NCBI GenBank assembly: GCA_947503155.1
Contig: CANNCL010000001.1
Coordinates: 248,001-312,000 of the forward strand
DNA length: 64,000 nt
Reading direction: 5' to 3'
Origin: an uncultured Erythrobacter sp.
GTDB lineage: Bacteria; Pseudomonadota; Alphaproteobacteria; Sphingomonadales; Sphingomonadaceae
In this document: one piece after another, positions 9,708-19,277 of the stretch
Layout of the letters: each line of letters opens with the position of its first letter
Position numbering within the stretch: the stretch's first letter is position 1
Position numbers and translations under genes: made by a program
The notes under the pieces: model-generated
The model's database searches: none
Seen by the model: the letters and a program-made list of their open reading frames with translations, nothing else
Told to the model about the DNA's origin: nothing

Positions 9708-10259
9708 ATGGCCGACGAAGGCGACATCCTCACCAACCTCGACAATCCAGCAGCCGGTCCGAATGGCACGGATACGCAGCCCGCCGCCGGGATCATCACA
9801 CAATATGTGAAAGATCTGTCGGTCGAAAATCCCAATTCGCCAGACGTCTATCAATGGACCGATCAGCCTCAGGTTGATGTGCAGTTCAATATTGGCGCGG
9901 TTCCAAAAGGCGATCAGGTCACAGAGGTTGAGTTGAAAATCAACGTTTCTGCGACCGCTGAAAAAGGCACCGCCTATCTGGTTGAGCTGGCATATTGCGG
10001 CCTGATCGGTCTGCGCAATATCCCCGAAGATCAGGCGCATGCGTTCCTGTTCGCAGAGGCACCGCGGATTCTGTTCCCGTTTGCTCGCCGCGTTGTTGCC
10101 GATGCCGTGCGCGATGCAGGCTTTCCGCCATTGATGGTCGATCCGATCGACTTTAACGGGCTGTATGTGCAGCAATTGCAAGCGAAACGCGCTCAAGACG
10201 AAGCAGCTGGCGGCGCAGCACCGACTGCTCCTAATGGCGCCCCTTCTGGCGACGCATAA
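9708..10259 (+). CDS. secB: Protein-export chaperone SecB
   Basis: A tetrameric cytosolic chaperone that keeps exported preproteins unfolded and passes them to SecA. 183 residues: an acidic N-terminus, the SecB core from about residue 30 (IITQYVKDLSVENPN, a family signature) through AEAPRILFPFARRVVADAVRDAGFPPL, and an Ala/Pro-rich tail. ATG 9708 gives the usual short leader; the longer frame from 9636 has no ribosome site. It leads a run with murJ and trpS. Confidence 0.96.
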   Translation: MADEGDILTNLDNPAAGPNGTDTQPAAGIITQYVKDLSVENPNSPDVYQWTDQPQVDVQFNIGAVPKGDQVTEVELKINVSATAEKGTAYLVELAYCGLIGLRNIPEDQAHAFLFAEAPRILFPFARRVVADAVRDAGFPPLMVDPIDFNGLYVQQLQAKRAQDEAAGGAAPTAPNGAPSGDA

Positions 10260-10285
10260 GCTTTGATTGATGCGGGCATAACGAC

Positions 10286-11863
10286 ATGAGCCTGCTCAAA
10301 AATGTCGGCACGATTGGCGGGCTGACTTTGCTCAGCCGTATTGCCGGAATGGCGCGCGAGATGATTTTCTCGCGCGTCCTGGGCGCCAATGCGGTGACGG
10401 ATGCTTGGTTTCAGGCCTTCATCATCCCCAATGTGTTCCGCCGTCTGTTTGCCGAAGGCGCGTTTTCGGCCGCTTTCGTGCCGATGTTTTCAAAACGGCT
10501 GCACGGGCATGATGACCCGCAGGCTGGCCTCGACGAGGCCCGCAGTTTCAGCAATGATGTGCTGAGCGTGTTTCTGCCGGTGCTTATCGCGTTGGTCGCG
10601 GTATTTGAAATTGCGATGCCGGGCGTGATTTGGCTATTGTCTGAAAAGCCCGTCGATCCGCAAACCTATCCGCTCGCCGTCGATTTCGCGCGGATTATGT
10701 TCCCTTACATTATCCTCGTCAGCCTCGTGACGCTGTTCACCGGAATGCTGAACAGCGTGTCGCGATTCGCACCGGGGGCAAGCTTTCCGATTATTCTCAA
10801 CATCGTGCTGATCGGGGCGCTGCTCGCGGGCGAATGGTTCAAAGACACATCCGGCGCGAGCATAGATCAGGTCGCTTACGGTATCGCTTGGGCCGTGACC
10901 GGCGCGGGTGTGATGCAGCTGGCGTGGCTTTATTACTGGGCGCGGGTCGAAGGGTTTCGGCCCAAATTGCTGTGGCCGCGCATCACGCCGGAGGTGAAAC
11001 GGTTGTCGATCATCGCGCTCCCGGCTGCGATTGGCGGCGGCGCGTATCAGATCAACACTCTGGTCCAATTGTTCTTCCTCAACCAACTTGAGGACGGTTC
11101 GGTCAGCTATATGAATTACGCAGACCGGCTGAATCAATTGCCGCTGGGTATTATCGGCATTGCGCTGTCGACCGCGATCCTGCCGACGCTGTCGAAATTT
11201 GTCGGCGGAGGCAATAAGGAAGGCGCGGACCGCATCCAATCCGACGCGATTGAGCTGGCCATGCTGCTCACCATCCCGGCCGCCGTGGCGCTGGCGATTT
11301 GTGCGGAAGCGTTTGTGACGATGATCTTCCAAGGCGGACAGTTTGACATGGCCGATGCGGCAATCACCGGACAAGTGCTGGGGACATTGGTTCTGGGCCT
11401 GCCCGCTTATGTTCTGGTCAAGGTGCTGGTGCCCAATTTCTACGCGCGCGCTGATACGAAAACGCCGGTGGTGGCGGCGTTCATATCGCTCGGCGTGTTC
11501 ATCGCCTTCAACGTGATATTCCTATCGCGCTACGGCGTGATCGGGGTCGCTTATGCCAGCGTTATTGGCGCGTGGATCAATGTCGTATTTCTGATGATCG
11601 TGCTGGCATGGCGCGGCTTCTATCGCATCCCCGGCGCGCTCATGCTGCGGCTGGTCCGCCAAGTGCTGGCCGCTGCTGCGATGGGCGCAGCCTTGTTCTA
11701 CACTCGCGACCTGCTAACCGGCTGGTTCGCGGCTGGGATCTTCGCGCGGTTGGCCGCACTCGGCGCTCTGGTCGGAGCCGCGGCAATCGTCTATTTCGGT
11801 GTTGCCTTTGCGGTTGGAGCTATCGACCGTCAGCGCATTACCGCCCTCACCAAAAAGTCCTGA
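10286..11863 (+). CDS. murJ: Lipid II flippase MurJ
   Basis: A 525-residue polytopic membrane protein of the MOP/MviN family that flips lipid II outward for cell-wall synthesis. The N-terminal signature (SRIAGMAREMIFSRVLGAN ... NVFRRLFAEGAFSAAFVP) carries the conserved arginines of the central cavity. Fourteen hydrophobic segments are expected over this length. It lies 26 bases after secB and 21 bases before trpS, so it is probably cotranscribed. Confidence 0.96.
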   Translation: MSLLKNVGTIGGLTLLSRIAGMAREMIFSRVLGANAVTDAWFQAFIIPNVFRRLFAEGAFSAAFVPMFSKRLHGHDDPQAGLDEARSFSNDVLSVFLPVLIALVAVFEIAMPGVIWLLSEKPVDPQTYPLAVDFARIMFPYIILVSLVTLFTGMLNSVSRFAPGASFPIILNIVLIGALLAGEWFKDTSGASIDQVAYGIAWAVTGAGVMQLAWLYYWARVEGFRPKLLWPRITPEVKRLSIIALPAAIGGGAYQINTLVQLFFLNQLEDGSVSYMNYADRLNQLPLGIIGIALSTAILPTLSKFVGGGNKEGADRIQSDAIELAMLLTIPAAVALAICAEAFVTMIFQGGQFDMADAAITGQVLGTLVLGLPAYVLVKVLVPNFYARADTKTPVVAAFISLGVFIAFNVIFLSRYGVIGVAYASVIGAWINVVFLMIVLAWRGFYRIPGALMLRLVRQVLAAAAMGAALFYTRDLLTGWFAAGIFARLAALGALVGAAAIVYFGVAFAVGAIDRQRITALTKKS

Positions 11864-11884
11864 TAAAAGAAAGCACCCCAAACC

Positions 11885-12940
11885 ATGCGTGTCGTCTCTG
11901 GCATTCAGCCAACCGGAAACCTGCATCTCGGCAATTATCTCGGCGCGATCCGCAATTGGGTGCGGATGCAGGATGAGTTGGATGCAGATGGCAGCGCACA
12001 AATAGCCGACGGCGGCAGCGCAGATAAAAACGAGTGTTTGTTCTTCCTAGCTGATTTGCACGCCATTTCGCAGCCGCATGAGCCCGCTGCGCTTCATGCT
12101 GGCACGCTAGAAATGACGGCGGCGCTGGTCGCTTGCGGGATCGATCCAGAACGTTCGATCCTGTTCAATCAGGCGCAAATCCCCGCCCATGCCGAATTGC
12201 AATGGTTGCTAAGCGGAACGGCGCGGATGGGATGGCTCAACCGCATGACGCAGTGGAAGGATAAAGCCGGCAAGAACCGCGAGGGGCAATCGGTCGCGCT
12301 GTTCACTTATCCCGTGCTGCAAGCCGCCGACGTGCTGCTCTATCAGGCGACCCATGTGCCCGTGGGCGAGGATCAGAAACAGCATTTGGAACTGGCCCGC
12401 GACATTGCGCAAAAATTCAACAATGATTTCGCCACAGAGGAAGAGCCGGTCTTCACCCTGCCAGAACCCATCATCCCGCCCGAAGCCGCGCGGATTATGA
12501 GCCTGCGCAATGGCGAGGCGAAAATGAGCAAATCCGATCCATCAGAAATGAGCCGGATCAATTTGATCGACGATGCCGATACGGTGATGAAAAAGGTCAA
12601 GAAAGCCAAGACCGACGCCGAACCGCTGCCCAGCGAAGCCAAGGGTTTGGAAGGCCGCGCAGAGGCGCTCAACCTCGTGACAATCTTTGGCGCGCTGACC
12701 GGCAAAAGCGTTGACGGAGTGCTTAGCGAATATGGCGGACAGGGTTTCGGATCGTTCAAACCTGCGCTGGGCGAAGTTTTGGTGGAGACACTCTCGCCTA
12801 TCAATGCGCGCTTTATTGAACTGAAAGAGGACCGCGAGGCTTTGGACGCTATTTTGGCTCGCGGTGCGGCAAAAGCGCGTGAACGCGGTTTGCCGACGCT
12901 GGATGCCGCATACAAAGCGCTGGGGCTGGTCCGGGGCTAA
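11885..12940 (+). CDS. trpS: Tryptophan-tRNA ligase
   Basis: Class I aminoacyl-tRNA synthetase charging tRNA-Trp. The 351-residue product has the HIGH-type motif in QPTGNLHLGNYLG (residues 8-20) and the KMSKS loop (AKMSKSDPSE near 215). A short insert (ADGGSADKNEC near 46-56) follows the first motif. It is third in the secB-murJ-trpS run. Confidence 0.97.
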   Translation: MRVVSGIQPTGNLHLGNYLGAIRNWVRMQDELDADGSAQIADGGSADKNECLFFLADLHAISQPHEPAALHAGTLEMTAALVACGIDPERSILFNQAQIPAHAELQWLLSGTARMGWLNRMTQWKDKAGKNREGQSVALFTYPVLQAADVLLYQATHVPVGEDQKQHLELARDIAQKFNNDFATEEEPVFTLPEPIIPPEAARIMSLRNGEAKMSKSDPSEMSRINLIDDADTVMKKVKKAKTDAEPLPSEAKGLEGRAEALNLVTIFGALTGKSVDGVLSEYGGQGFGSFKPALGEVLVETLSPINARFIELKEDREALDAILARGAAKARERGLPTLDAAYKALGLVRG

Positions 12941-13191
12941 CATAGTACCGCGCAGGTCATGCAGACGGTGCCCAACCCTATTCAAGCACGGTTCAGCCCC
13001 GATGGTTACGCTGTGCTAGCTCAGTGGTTGGTTGCTTTTTAGGGACAGTCGCAAGGCTACGAATAGGCCGCTTCTTTGGGGCGTCAATTTCGGTCTAGCG
13101 CATCGCGAGGGGTAATCGCGGCCCGCCATTGGAGCACCGGCTAGCGCGTCTGCCACACACGGCGCGCTGGCGATTCACTTGAGGATATGCC

Positions 13192-13875
13192 ATGACCAAT
13201 CCCGATATGACCTCGCGTTCAACACACAAATCACTGCTTTCAAGGCTCGGCCTTGCTGGCGCGCTCTCCATCGGCCTTGCGGCCTGTGCTCCGTCGTTCA
13301 ACGCGGATGTCTCGCGGTTTCAGACACAGCTTCCTGCGCCGCAAGGACAAAGCTTCGCTGTGGTCGCCGAAGATCCGGCGCTCGCGGGCGGGATCGAATT
13401 TGCGCTTTATGCGGATCTGGTCGCCGCTGAAATGGCAGAGCTTGGCTATGTCGAATCGGCCACGCCCGAGGCTGCGACCTTGCTCGTGCGTTTCGATTAC
13501 GAGGTTGATGATGGCCGCGAACGCGTCCGCTCAACCGGTATTGCCGCTGATCCGTTCTTCGGACCTTGGGGCGGCTTTCGCGGCCGGGGTTTCCGCCGCA
13601 ATTACGCTTTCGGCTTTTACGATCCATGGCTCGCCGGACCGCAAGTGCGCAGCTACACCGTTTACACCAGCGGCATCGAAATGAAGATCGACAACACCGC
13701 CACCGGCGAACGCCTGTTTGAAGGGCAAGCGCAAGCGGTATCCCGCTCCAACCGATTGCAAGCTTTGGTGCCCAATCTGGTCGACGCGATCTTCACCGAT
13801 TTCCCCGGCAATTCGGGTGAGAATTTGCGGATCACAATCCGCGAAGATGGCAAGAGCATTCGCAATAACGACTGA
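13192..13875 (+). CDS. DUF4136 lipoprotein
   Basis: 227 residues with a lipobox LAAC at Cys32 and a DUF4136 domain: paired hydrophobic strands (FAVVAEDP...), ALYADLVAAEMAELGYVES and a C-terminal LVDAIFTDFPGNSGE. A Gly/Arg/Phe-rich loop (PWGGFRGRGFRRN) sits in the middle. GAGGA before ATG 13192 sets the start. The function is unknown; such lipoproteins face the periplasm. A second family member lies at 49.2 kb. The 251-base region upstream contains no gene. Confidence 0.85.
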   Translation: MTNPDMTSRSTHKSLLSRLGLAGALSIGLAACAPSFNADVSRFQTQLPAPQGQSFAVVAEDPALAGGIEFALYADLVAAEMAELGYVESATPEAATLLVRFDYEVDDGRERVRSTGIAADPFFGPWGGFRGRGFRRNYAFGFYDPWLAGPQVRSYTVYTSGIEMKIDNTATGERLFEGQAQAVSRSNRLQALVPNLVDAIFTDFPGNSGENLRITIREDGKSIRNND

Positions 13876-13917
13876 CGCTAAGACGCAGTATAAGTTACCC
13901 TTAGACGGGAACGAAAG

Positions 13918-13948
13918 GGCGGCACCGGGGAACGGCGCCGCCTTTTTT
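13918..13948 (+). terminator. Terminator after the DUF4136 gene
   Basis: GGCGGCACCG / CGGCGCCGCC stem with one mismatch and a GGGAA loop, followed by TTTTTT. It is placed between convergent DUF4136 and dut. Confidence 0.88.
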
Positions 13949-13955
13949 GTTAAGC

Positions 13956-14414
13956 CTATAGCTTTGCGTGGCCGCCGGTTGAGCCAAAACCGCCAGCGCC
14001 ACGTTCAGTCGCGTCCAATTCGCTAACTTCATCCCAAGCCGCCTGCACCACAGGGGCCAACACCAGCTGAGCCACCCTGTCACCGCGCGCAATGGCAAAA
14101 TTTTGCGCACCGTGATTGATCAGGATCACTTTCAATTCGCCGCGATAATCGCTGTCGATTGTTCCGGGTGTGTTGGGCACCGTAATCCCGTGTTTCAAGG
14201 CAAGGCCGGAACGCGGGCGAACCTGAATTTCGAAGCCTTGCGGGATTGCCAGCGCCAAACCTGTGGCAACCGGATAGCGCGCGCCGGGGGCCAGCACCGT
14301 GTCTTCGGCGCTGACGACATCCATCCCCGCAGCACCAGATGTCGCATAAGCAGGCAGGTCCAACCCTTCGCCATGCGGCAGGCGCTTCACTGCTACTTTA
14401 ACAGGCCCGCTCAT
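13956..14414 (-). CDS. dut: dUTP diphosphatase
   Basis: Hydrolyses dUTP to dUMP and keeps uracil out of DNA. The 152-residue trimeric dUTPase shows the motifs [35 protein letters not shown] and the C-terminal [11 protein letters not shown] arm that closes the active site. The start overlaps the coaBC stop by 4 bases (ATGA), so it is coupled to coaBC. Confidence 0.97.
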   Translation of the reverse strand: MSGPVKVAVKRLPHGEGLDLPAYATSGAAGMDVVSAEDTVLAPGARYPVATGLALAIPQGFEIQVRPRSGLALKHGITVPNTPGTIDSDYRGELKVILINHGAQNFAIARGDRVAQLVLAPVVQAAWDEVSELDATERGAGGFGSTGGHAKL

Positions 14415-16192
14415 TCAGCTGCATTCGCTTCTAGCTTGGCTGCGATCCGCTCTACCAGAGCCATCGCGACTTCGCTTTTGGGCATCTTATCAAGGCTTTC
14501 GACCCCGTCGGCGTTTACGATGTGGACGCGGTTGTCATCGCCGCCCATCACATCACCCGACACATCATTGGCGACAATCCAGTCACACGCCTTACGCTTG
14601 CGCTTTTTCTTCGCATGATCGAGCACGCTGTCCGTCTCTGCCGCAAAACCGATCACCAATTCGGGCCGGTTCGAACCAGACGCAAGGTTGGTGAGGATAT
14701 CCGGGTTCTCTGTCAGCATCAGCGCAGGCGGAGCCGAACCGCGTTTCTTGATCTTGTCGTCGCGGTATTCCTTGGGCCGCCAATCAGCGACAGCGGCCAC
14801 CATAACCGCCACATCGCAAGGCAGAGCGCGTTTGACTGCGGTGGACATTTCTTCGGCACTTTCAACATCGACCCGGTTGACCCCAGACGGCGTCTTCAAA
14901 GCAACCGGTCCGGCAACCAACGTCACATCCGCGCCCAAAGCAGCAGCGGCGGCGGCGATCGCAAAGCCTTGTTTCCCGCTCGACCGATTGGCGATGTAGC
15001 GCACGGGATCGATCGATTCCCATGTCGGTCCAGCGGTGACCAGCACATGGCGCCCATCAAGCGGTTGATGCGAAGCGTCGGCAATGATGCCCTCGATTTC
15101 GGCTTCATCCGCTTCGATTGCCTCGGCTTTGCCGGATGCGGCCTTCTTCGCGGCAATTTTGCGCGGAGCGGGCTTTTCTTCCTCAGGCGTAGCGTCCTCA
15201 GGCACGCCCTCGGCATCTTCGATAATTTCAGGTGCGGATTTGCGGTCATCCACCTCATGATTGATTGCATCCGGGTCCATCGGCGGCGCGGCGCGGCCGC
15301 TGCCCTTGCTCGCCAGCGGTGATCCGGCGAGGTCGGGATTGAATTCGATATCCTCTTCCTCAATGGCCTCGGCGTCTTCTGGTGCCTCGCCTTCGAGTTC
15401 CGCATCCAGATCGGCGTCCAGATCGGCTTCCAAATCGGCTTCGATGTCATCGGCGCTGCGTTTGGCCGTGGAACGCGGGATGATGCGTGAAAGCAATCCG
15501 CCAAGACCGCCTGTGGAGGCGCCGTCCTCTGCGCCCTCATTATCAGGTTCAAGCGCTTCGACCTCGACACCGTTACTGGCTGCGTCATTAGCCGCAGCAG
15601 GCATAGACGCAGGCACTGGTTCTTCGACTTCGATCCCGAAATGCCCGGCAATCGCGGCCCAAATCGCATTCGGTTCCGGCAATCGGCCATAGCCAAATTC
15701 GCCGCAAGCCATCGCCCCTTCATCCGGGTGCATCACGGTCACACCGGCTTCGTTCAATTCTTTGACGTTGCGCTGCGTAGAGGCGTGTTCCCACATCTTC
15801 ACATTCATCGCCGGGATCGCCATCACCGGTTTGTTCGTCGCCAGGATCAAAGTGGTCGCCAGATCATCGGCAATGCCCGCTGCCATCTTCGCCATTAAAT
15901 CGGCGGTGGCCGGGCACACAACGACAAGGTCAGCTTCGCGTGACAATTCGATATGCCCCATCTCAACCTCATTTTTGAGATCGAACAGGCTGGTGTGAAC
16001 TTGATTTTCGCTCAGCGCCGCGAGCGACATCGGAGTGACGAATTGCTGACCGCCCTTTGTAAGGACGCAGGTGACATCGCCGCCGCCCTTGCGGATCAAC
16101 CGCACAAGCTCGCACGATTTGTAGGCCGCGATACCGCCGCCCACTACCAACAAAACCTTTGGCACTGACACCTTTGGCTCCGCTGTCGCCAT
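14411..16192 (-). CDS. coaBC: Bifunctional CoaBC with a long acidic interdomain insert
   Basis: Makes 4'-phosphopantetheine in CoA synthesis: CoaB joins phosphopantothenate to cysteine using CTP and CoaC decarboxylates the product. CoaC is residues 1-187, with catalytic His80 (EMGHIEL), PAMN at 127-130 and Cys163 ([11 protein letters not shown]). CoaB is 378-593 ([38 protein letters not shown]). Between them lies a low-complexity insert of about 190 residues, rich in Glu, Asp and Ala with [15 protein letters not shown] repeats. The family is normally about 400 residues; this is 593. Start ATG 16192 is chosen over an upstream frame of basic residues. Confidence 0.95.
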   Translation of the reverse strand: MATAEPKVSVPKVLLVVGGGIAAYKSCELVRLIRKGGGDVTCVLTKGGQQFVTPMSLAALSENQVHTSLFDLKNEVEMGHIELSREADLVVVCPATADLMAKMAAGIADDLATTLILATNKPVMAIPAMNVKMWEHASTQRNVKELNEAGVTVMHPDEGAMACGEFGYGRLPEPNAIWAAIAGHFGIEVEEPVPASMPAAANDAASNGVEVEALEPDNEGAEDGASTGGLGGLLSRIIPRSTAKRSADDIEADLEADLDADLDAELEGEAPEDAEAIEEEDIEFNPDLAGSPLASKGSGRAAPPMDPDAINHEVDDRKSAPEIIEDAEGVPEDATPEEEKPAPRKIAAKKAASGKAEAIEADEAEIEGIIADASHQPLDGRHVLVTAGPTWESIDPVRYIANRSSGKQGFAIAAAAAALGADVTLVAGPVALKTPSGVNRVDVESAEEMSTAVKRALPCDVAVMVAAVADWRPKEYRDDKIKKRGSAPPALMLTENPDILTNLASGSNRPELVIGFAAETDSVLDHAKKKRKRKACDWIVANDVSGDVMGGDDNRVHIVNADGVESLDKMPKSEVAMALVERIAAKLEANAAE

Positions 16193-16380
16193 TCCCGTCT
16201 CACTCCTAATACAAGCAGCCTGCGCCGCACGTTTCAAACGCTTCCTAGCGCCCTGCCCCAGCCGCGCCAAGCCTAGCTTTGCCCAGAGATACGCACTGCG
16301 GCAGGATGGTTAAGATTGTGCTTAGACCATGTGCGCTGCATAAAGGGGCAACCCGTAGGATGGGGCGAGAGGGGAATTTG

Positions 16381-16767
16381 ATGATCATTGCATTGCGTAT
16401 CGGTCTGGCGCTGGGCGGGTTGCTGCTGGTTTACATGGGCTTTGGGTTTCTGACCGATCCGGTCACTTCGGCGGCGAATTTCGGTATCGCGGTGGACGGG
16501 GCGCACGGCCTCACGTCTATCCGCGCCGATATGACCGCGTTCTTTTGTGTAAGCGGCGCGTGTTTCATCTGGGGCGCATGGTCCCGGCGCAGCGATCCGC
16601 TGGTCATTGGGGCCGCGTTGATGCTTGTGACTTTGGCAACGCGGCTCGTGGCGCTGTCGGCTTATGGCAGTTTTGAAGGGTACGTTCCGCCGATGGTGGT
16701 GGAGGCGTTGCTTGGTATTTTCGGCCTGATCGGCGCGCGCGTGTTGCCAGAGAAAACCGGCGCTTAG
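16381..16767 (+). CDS. DUF4345-like small membrane protein
   Basis: 128 residues with four hydrophobic segments. The pattern of an N-terminal segment followed by FLTDPVTSAANFGI and an ISAxGxxxIRA-like stretch (GLTSIRADMTAFF) matches DUF4345. ATG 16381 follows a GAGAGGGG ribosome site. The function is unknown. It is inserted in the opposite orientation between ubiB and coaBC. Confidence 0.7.
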   Translation: MIIALRIGLALGGLLLVYMGFGFLTDPVTSAANFGIAVDGAHGLTSIRADMTAFFCVSGACFIWGAWSRRSDPLVIGAALMLVTLATRLVALSAYGSFEGYVPPMVVEALLGIFGLIGARVLPEKTGA

Positions 16768-16772
16768 ATCGC

Positions 16773-18329
16773 CTAGATCAACCCTGCGAAACTCGCGCCC
16801 CACACCGCGCCTGCGCCAGCAAGTCCGGCAACAAAGTAGCCGAGCCAGCCGCCGCCGCCCTTGCGCTTGTCCGTAAGCAGCGGGATTTCAGGCAGCGGGG
16901 CCGCCTCTGGTGCGCCGCCCTTTGCAGGGAATTGATCTTCGATGCGGCGGATTAGGCCGGGCAGGCGGAACAAAGTCTCTGTATCCTCCTTGATCCGGTC
17001 CGCGATCGCTGCCTCAGGCCCAAGCTCATCGCGAATCCAGCTGCGCACATAAGGTGCGGAGGTGTCCCACATATTGATCTCTGGGTTTAGCTGCGTCGCG
17101 ATCCCTTCGACCATAACCATCGTCTTTTGCAGCAGCAGCAAATGCGGCTGTGTTTGCATGTCGAAATCGCGGGTGATCGCGAACAGACCATCGAGCATTT
17201 GCCCAACGCTGAGGTCCTTCACCGGTTTGCCGCGCATCGGTTCGCCAACCGCGCGCAGAGCCGTCGCAAATTCGCCAACCGAATGGTAGCTCGGCACATA
17301 TTGCGCCTCAAAATGAATCTCAGCCACGCGTTTGTAATTGCCAGTCGTCAATCCATAGAGGATTTCCGCCAGCCATTGCCGCGCACGCCGGTCAATCCGG
17401 CCCATAATTCCAAAATCAATCGCGGCAATCGTGCCGTCATCTTCGATGAACAGGTTCCCCTGATGCATATCGGCGTGGAAGAAACCCGCGCTGATCGCTT
17501 GTGTCAGGAAACTGATGACGAGCCGTTCCGCAATCGCATCAAGATCGTGTCCGCGCGCGAGCAATTCATCGCGGCGCGAGATTTTCACGCCGTCCACCCA
17601 TTCAATGGTCAGCACCCGGCCATTGGTCCGGTCCCAATCGACCTCTGGAATGCGGTAACCAACCACGCCAGACATATCTTCGGCCAATTCACTGGCCGAG
17701 GCGGCCTCGCGCCGCAGGTCGAGCTCTGAATGCGACCACCGTTTGAAATTGGCGATGGTCAGGCGCGGGCGCAGACGCGTCGCTTCACCGCCCATCGCCT
17801 CGACGTGAGCGGCCGCCCATTCATACGTTTCGATATCTTGCGCAAATTTCTCGCGGATACCCGGGCGCAGCACTTTGACCGCAACTGTGCGTCCATCGGT
17901 GGTGACGCCTTTATGGACCTGCGCGATGGAGGCCGCGCCGACCGGAACAGGGTCGATCTTTGTGAACAAAGCATCCAGCGGCTGATCGAAAGTTGCTGCG
18001 ATTTGCTCTTCGATTTGAGAGAACGGCACTGGCGGCAGATTATCTTGCAGGCTCAGCAGGTTATGCGCCGCCTCCTCTCCGACCAGATCGGGCCGGGTCG
18101 CCAATGATTGCCCCAGTTTAATCGCCGCGGGGCCAATCGCACGGAAAGCACCGGCGTAATCACGGGTTCCCTTCTTTCCCGTAAGGGTCGCCAATCGCGC
18201 CAGCCGCGCCAGCCGCTTCACCTGAACCGGCGCATTGGCGTCTTCTTCAATCCCAACCAGCGCGCGGCGGCGCGCAAGGGTGATGCCCCAACGCGCGAGG
18301 CGATACAGATGCGTTACGGAAGAGGTCAC
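16773..18329 (-). CDS. ubiB: UbiB, ABC1/COQ8-type atypical kinase for ubiquinone synthesis
   Basis: A membrane-anchored protein-kinase-like ATPase needed for ubiquinone biosynthesis. Family marks are KLGQ (AIKLGQSLATRPDL near 90), the Ala-rich loop PVGAASIAQVH near 129, HADMHQGN near 286 and the DFG-type IDFGIMGRI. The C-terminal end has a hydrophobic anchor (WLGYFVAGLAGAGAVWGASF). GTG 18329 is chosen because it lies 4 bases after the ubiE stop, giving 518 residues; the frame upstream would overlap ubiE. Confidence 0.94.
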   Translation of the reverse strand: MTSSVTHLYRLARWGITLARRRALVGIEEDANAPVQVKRLARLARLATLTGKKGTRDYAGAFRAIGPAAIKLGQSLATRPDLVGEEAAHNLLSLQDNLPPVPFSQIEEQIAATFDQPLDALFTKIDPVPVGAASIAQVHKGVTTDGRTVAVKVLRPGIREKFAQDIETYEWAAAHVEAMGGEATRLRPRLTIANFKRWSHSELDLRREAASASELAEDMSGVVGYRIPEVDWDRTNGRVLTIEWVDGVKISRRDELLARGHDLDAIAERLVISFLTQAISAGFFHADMHQGNLFIEDDGTIAAIDFGIMGRIDRRARQWLAEILYGLTTGNYKRVAEIHFEAQYVPSYHSVGEFATALRAVGEPMRGKPVKDLSVGQMLDGLFAITRDFDMQTQPHLLLLQKTMVMVEGIATQLNPEINMWDTSAPYVRSWIRDELGPEAAIADRIKEDTETLFRLPGLIRRIEDQFPAKGGAPEAAPLPEIPLLTDKRKGGGGWLGYFVAGLAGAGAVWGASFAGLI

Positions 18330-18333
18330 GCGC

Positions 18334-19098
18334 TTAGATTTTCCACCCAGAATGAATGGCAACCGCGCCGCCAAGGATGCTCTCAACCTTGGTGTTCACA
18401 AAACCGGCATCGCGGATCATGCGTTCAAATTCCGGCATTTTGGGGAATTTGCGAATGGATTCGACCAGGTAACGGTAGGATTCCGCATCGCCAGCAATCG
18501 CCTGACCCATGCGCGGCAGCAATTTGTCCGAATAGATGTCATAGATTTCTTTGAAACCAGACCATTCAGTGGTCGAAAATTCCATGCAATAAAACCGCCC
18601 GCCCGGACGCAAAACCCGGTGCGCTTCGGCAAGCGCCTTGTCTTTGAACGTCACATTTCGAATGCCAAACACGATTGTATATGCGTCAAAACTGTTGGAG
18701 GCGAAATTCACCGTCTCGGCATTCTGACAGGTAAAGACGAGGCTGCCAGTGTCTTCGGTCTCATTGCGCTCCATCGCGCGCTCTGCACCGACATCGAGCA
18801 TGTCCTGATTGATATCGGCCACGGTGATGTCTGCACCGCGATCAGACATGCGGAAGGCAATGTCGCCCGTCCCGCCGGCCATATCGAGAATGCGTTCGCC
18901 CGCTTGCGGCTTCACCCGCTTAACAAAGCGGTCTTTCCATCCCCGGTGCATGCCCATCGACATCGCATCGTTCATAATGTCGTATTTTTTGGCCACGCTG
19001 GTGAAAACCTCGCCGACGCGGCGGGTCTTTTCATCAGGGGCCACTAGTTCATAGCCGAAAGAGACGGTGTCTTCGGTGTTTGGAGTGCTTTGAGTCAT
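18334..19098 (-). CDS. ubiE: Ubiquinone/menaquinone C-methyltransferase UbiE
   Basis: A SAM-dependent methyltransferase of the ubiquinone pathway. 254 residues with the family motif YDIMNDAMSMGMHRGWK near 39, SAM-binding LDMAGGTGDIAFRM near 71 and the FGIRNVT segment near 143. It is first in the minus operon ubiE-ubiB and divergent from mutM. Confidence 0.96.
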   Translation of the reverse strand: MTQSTPNTEDTVSFGYELVAPDEKTRRVGEVFTSVAKKYDIMNDAMSMGMHRGWKDRFVKRVKPQAGERILDMAGGTGDIAFRMSDRGADITVADINQDMLDVGAERAMERNETEDTGSLVFTCQNAETVNFASNSFDAYTIVFGIRNVTFKDKALAEAHRVLRPGGRFYCMEFSTTEWSGFKEIYDIYSDKLLPRMGQAIAGDAESYRYLVESIRKFPKMPEFERMIRDAGFVNTKVESILGGAVAIHSGWKI

Positions 19099-19277
19099 GC
19101 GCTGCGCCCTAGAGGGAATTGCCCCGCGCGCATAGAGTGTTAGAGCGAGTCTTTAGCTTTGTGCCGGGTCATCCGCTCCTTCCACCCTTCCGCCCGGAGC
19201 CTACCGGATTACCATACGGGCGAAGGGACGCGCGGAGCGGGCGGCCCGGCCCGCGAGCCCTAGCGAGCAAAACAAGA

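Noticed and set aside
13017..13031. tRNA-like D-arm TAGCTCAGTGGTTGG
   Set aside because: It matches a tRNA A box, but no T-arm GGTTCRA, no anticodon stem and no acceptor stem follow. Chance match or a remnant only.
16192..16270. Longer N-terminus of CoaBC
   Set aside because: The extra 26 residues are Arg/Ala-rich, lack a ribosome site and precede the normal family start.
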